From: Alicyclobacillus sp. SO9
Lineage (GTDB): Bacteria > Bacillota > Bacilli > Alicyclobacillales > Alicyclobacillaceae
Assembly: GCF_016406125.1 (NCBI RefSeq)
Contig: NZ_CP066339.1
Span: 62,001-126,000, forward strand
Length of the DNA stretch: 64,000 nucleotides
Direction of reading: 5' to 3'
Below the pieces are notes generated by a model. That model had not been told where the DNA came from. It did not search any database and worked only from the letters and a program-made list of their open reading frames with translations. Each line of letters begins with the position of its first letter. The stretch's first letter is position 1. Positions 61,416 through 64,000 of this stretch are shown here, piece by piece. Position numbers and translations under genes: made by a program.

Positions 61416-62537
61416 ATGGATGTAAGTATAATCATTCCTACGTTTAACGAAAAAGGCAATGTAGGTACCATTGTTGAAAGAATTGAAGCTGCTTTAGCAA
61501 CGACGAGTTACAGTTATGAAATCTGGTTCGTTGACGACAGTGAGGATGATACACCAGACTTCCTTTCGGAGATTGCAAATGCAGATCCAAAAGTGCGTTA
61601 CGTGCATAGAGATACAGACAGAGGCCTAGCAACAGCCGTGGTTGAGGGGTTTCGAAGAGCGTCAGGAAATCACCTGATTGTGATGGACGCGGATCTTCAG
61701 CATCCTCCTGAATTACTTCCGATTATGATTGAGCGGCTGATTGAAGGGATTGAGGTACTGATTCCAAGCCGTTTTGTACGAGGTGGTTCAGACGGCGGTT
61801 TAAATACATTTAGGAAATTCGTTTCGTGGACAGCCCGAACGATTGCAAGGATATCGATACGACGCCTGAGGGATGTTTCTGATTGCACAGGAGGTTACTT
61901 TGGTGTACGTAGAAGTGTAATTGAAGGAGTAGAGCTAAGCCCGGTTGGATGGAAGATACTGATGGAAATTCTCGTGAAAGGCCACTACTCGACTGTTCAC
62001 GAATTACCTTACAAGTTTGTCTCAAGGCAGGCAGGACAATCCAAAATGAGTGTCCACGAACAGTGGAACTACCTGCGTCATATTGTGAAGCTGGTGAAAG
62101 GCAGCCCAGAAGACCGCAGGTTTTATATGTTTTGCTTAGTAGGATCAATGGGTGTCATTGTCAATCTTACGTCGATGGCTATCTTTTCCCATGCCTTTCA
62201 GTTCGGCACCATTGCTGCATCTACAGTAGCTTCTTTGATTGCCATGGCCCACAACTTTCTATGGAATGACAGAGTGACTTGGCGAGGTCATGCAAATCCA
62301 ATTCTATGGAGGCGTGTGTTGCAGTTTCCTTTGTTTGTGTTGATTTCAGCCGTCGGCGTGGCTGTCACAGCCCTGTTTGCCAGGCTTGCAGTGGAAATTG
62401 GGTGGAATGAACTGGTCGGACAACTCATGGGAATTGTCGTGGCAACAGGATGGGGATTTTTGGCGAATAATAAATGGACTTGGAAACAGGAACAGAAAAA
62501 AGTTGCCAAGGTTACGGTGACCCAAGAATACCTCTAG
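61416..62537 (+). CDS. GT2 glycosyltransferase fused to GtrA membrane domain (polyprenyl-phosphate mannose synthase-like)
   Basis: 373 aa. GT-A domain: VSIIIPTFNEKGNVGTIVERIE, FVDDSEDDTPDFL, DADLQHPPELLPIMIERL (DxD-type), FVRGGSDGGLN, then a GtrA domain with four membrane segments from about residue 240. DPM1-like enzymes make polyprenyl-phosphate sugars on the inner face; GtrA may flip them. It follows mrdA by 15 bp and could supply the GT87 protein at 50116. Confidence 0.88.
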   Translation: MDVSIIIPTFNEKGNVGTIVERIEAALATTSYSYEIWFVDDSEDDTPDFLSEIANADPKVRYVHRDTDRGLATAVVEGFRRASGNHLIVMDADLQHPPELLPIMIERLIEGIEVLIPSRFVRGGSDGGLNTFRKFVSWTARTIARISIRRLRDVSDCTGGYFGVRRSVIEGVELSPVGWKILMEILVKGHYSTVHELPYKFVSRQAGQSKMSVHEQWNYLRHIVKLVKGSPEDRRFYMFCLVGSMGVIVNLTSMAIFSHAFQFGTIAASTVASLIAMAHNFLWNDRVTWRGHANPILWRRVLQFPLFVLISAVGVAVTALFARLAVEIGWNELVGQLMGIVVATGWGFLANNKWTWKQEQKKVAKVTVTQEYL

Positions 62538-62563
62538 TTTGGGATGAAGGCGGAGGCAGTCAC

Positions 62564-62881
62564 ATGAGTACAAGTGATGTAGAAAATGTTTTTTCAGAGG
62601 TCTTGACTCTGTGGGACGCAATGAAAACCAGCAGTCCAGATGAAGCTGCCGCAGATGCAGATAAATTTCAAATGAAGTTCTACGAAATGATTGAAAAACT
62701 GCGAGATTGGGTTAAAACTCTGCCCCATCCGCCGTCTGATTTGGAGGCGGCACAGGACAATGCTTTGATTGCTTGGCTCGTCGAACAAATGCCAGATCCT
62801 TTGCAGATTCCCTTCGAAACGGAGTTGGAACTCATTTTGGAGGGAACTGAACGAGTGAACGATACGTCAGAGCAGTCTTAA
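62564..62881 (+). CDS. Small acidic hypothetical protein
   Basis: 105 aa, acidic, helical; no family recognised. ATG 62564 with GGAGGC upstream; the longer frame inside the preceding gene is rejected. It lies 26 bp after the GT2-GtrA gene and is likely co-transcribed with it. Confidence 0.7.
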   Translation: MSTSDVENVFSEVLTLWDAMKTSSPDEAAADADKFQMKFYEMIEKLRDWVKTLPHPPSDLEAAQDNALIAWLVEQMPDPLQIPFETELELILEGTERVNDTSEQS

Positions 62882-62960
62882 TGGCCCGCTGTGGTTTGGT
62901 CATACTTTTGGCGATTCAATTGAATGGCAAACGTGGGCGATGTCCTTTGTGTTTGTTAAT

Positions 62961-64000
62961 CTAGGCGTACTGTGCTCCATTTTTTTCTTTTTCTGCGGCT
63001 TTCGGCAAGCACACGTCAATTGTTGTGCCTTCGCCTTGTTGACTTTGAATTGTCATCGTGCCGTGGTGCTGTTCAACGATTCTGTAGCAAATCATAAGTC
63101 CCAGGCCATTGCCGTCTTCCTTTGTGGTGTAGAACGGCTCTCCGAGTTTCACAAGTTTATTCTCCGGTATACCGCACCCATCATCGGTTATTCGTACCGC
63201 AACTAAATTCTCTTGCTTTTCGTAGAGGAATACTTTTATCAGTCCACCGTCGCTCACATCAATGGCTTCAATTGAGTTTTTCAACAGGTTTACAAACACC
63301 TGTTTTAGTTGGTCTGGAGCACAATTTACCATTGAATCGGACTCGAGGTGGAGCACAATGTCTGCGTCTTTCATGATGGCCTGAGTGTTTAAGAGTTCAG
63401 CTACGTCAGCCAGGAGGGTCCGAAGGCTCACAGGTTTCAGTTCGGCCCGAGGAGGTTTGGCCAGCAGCATAAATTCACTGATGATGTTTTTCATTCGCTC
63501 GGTCTCACCTGCAATGGTATCGATGTAGCGTTCATCATATGCCTGTTGTGACTTGAGCAGTTGTATGAAGCCTTGTACCACTGTCAGCGGATTGCGAATC
63601 TCATGTGCAACGCCTGCAGCAAATTCACCGACTGTATTCAGTTTATCTGCCTTATGGACAAAGGCCTGCATCCGTTTCATTTCTGTAATATCTTCTGCAA
63701 TCCCGTAGATTTCAACAATCGACCCGTCTATTTGAATAGGGAGCATTGTGACATTAAATGTGCAGGGTTCGTTTGTAGACGAACAGACAGCCAGTTCAAT
63801 GTTTTTTTGTGCCGAACCGGATAAGGTGGCCTGAAAAGTGCGCAAGGCGGTCTTTTTGCTGAAGCGATTAAGGGTGGATAAGTAACGCAATCCTAGTAGC
63901 TCAAGGCGGTTATACCCCAGCTTTCGCGATGCTGCCTGACTTATTTCTAGGAGTCTGCCTTCAGAATTTAACCGAAACAGGATTTTTGGGCTGTTGTCGA
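62961..64000 (-). CDS. PAS-domain sensor histidine kinase (5' end outside the window)
   Basis: At least 346 residues; open at the right edge. A PAS domain starts before the window end (SPKILFRLNSEGRLLEISQAA) and continues past 63890. HisKA box AAGVAHEIRNPLTVVQGF holds the phospho-His, N box VFVNLLKNSIEAID, G1 DDGCGIPE, G2 GNGLGLMICYRIVEQHHG. No membrane segment is seen in the visible part. This arrangement resembles cytosolic sporulation-type kinases (KinE/KinC style). No response regulator is adjacent in the window. Confidence 0.9.
   Translation of the reverse strand, partial: DNSPKILFRLNSEGRLLEISQAASRKLGYNRLELLGLRYLSTLNRFSKKTALRTFQATLSGSAQKNIELAVCSSTNEPCTFNVTMLPIQIDGSIVEIYGIAEDITEMKRMQAFVHKADKLNTVGEFAAGVAHEIRNPLTVVQGFIQLLKSQQAYDERYIDTIAGETERMKNIISEFMLLAKPPRAELKPVSLRTLLADVAELLNTQAIMKDADIVLHLESDSMVNCAPDQLKQVFVNLLKNSIEAIDVSDGGLIKVFLYEKQENLVAVRITDDGCGIPENKLVKLGEPFYTTKEDGNGLGLMICYRIVEQHHGTMTIQSQQGEGTTIDVCLPKAAEKEKNGAQYA

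Overview
The window looks like chromosome of a low-to-mid GC Gram-positive, spore-former-type Firmicute, most probably an Alicyclobacillus-like member of the Alicyclobacillaceae. This is inferred from strong purine-rich ribosome binding sites, frequent GTG/TTG starts, lipoboxes, a YrhE/YrhD-type formate dehydrogenase pair, a two-PBP cell-wall block and the general protein repertoire. No rRNA, tRNA or CRISPR array was seen.

Layout. 1-4 kb: TetR regulator with a DrrA-like ABC ATPase and two ABC-2 permeases (efflux). 4-5.3 kb: a first ectoine-hydrolase-like gene. 5.5-12 kb: a secreted beta-propeller lipoprotein, an envelope-stress-like operon (small protein, two tandem YbjQ proteins, PspA), and a propeller/Fn3 surface protein split by an in-frame TAG. 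12-20 kb: Uup-type ABC-F protein, MBL hydrolase, HAD phosphatase, a Fe(III)-type ABC importer, nitronate monooxygenase. 20.9-25 kb: a repeat-rich zone with an 8-bp x 11 tandem repeat, a DUF2294 gene, three diverged ~400-bp tandem repeat units packed with small hairpins (the third split by an IS256-family element), and a 13-bp x 5 repeat. 25-30.6 kb: formate dehydrogenase alpha subunit, DUF1641 partner, small membrane proteins and a nucleotidyltransferase-like protein. 30.7-32.2 kb: ECF sigma factor and membrane partner behind a recognisable ECF promoter. 32.3-47.2 kb: a large ectoine/5-hydroxyectoine utilisation region (below). 47.3-49.1 kb: an IS110-family element. 49.2-64 kb: Sir2 deacylase, GT87-type glycosyltransferase, lipase, lytic transglycosylase, phosphoesterase, class-V aminotransferase, PBP1A, PBP2, GT2-GtrA glycosyltransferase, a small acidic protein and a PAS histidine kinase running off the right edge.

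The most interesting system is the 32-47 kb region. A PucR-type regulator is divergent from ectoine hydrolase (DoeA/EutD), a trans-sulfuration-family PLP enzyme, an M20 amidohydrolase, homoserine dehydrogenase and an aldehyde dehydrogenase. Then come divergent EutB-like and EutC-like genes and a four-gene polar-amino-acid-type ABC importer (Ehu-like). The usual deacetylase DoeB/EutE, the diaminobutyrate transaminase DoeD and the regulator EnuR are not in the window. Their places may be taken by the M20 hydrolase, an unassigned PLP step and PucR. A 27-bp element, TTCATAC-N13-GTCTGAA, occurs exactly at three places: before each of the two DoeA paralogues (30 kb apart) and before the importer. 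A degenerate fourth copy lies in the middle of the eutB-eutC divergent region. This points to one regulon with its own operator.

A second theme is recurrent short tandem duplication (8-17 bp units) in leaders, spacers and N-termini, seen at ten or more places.
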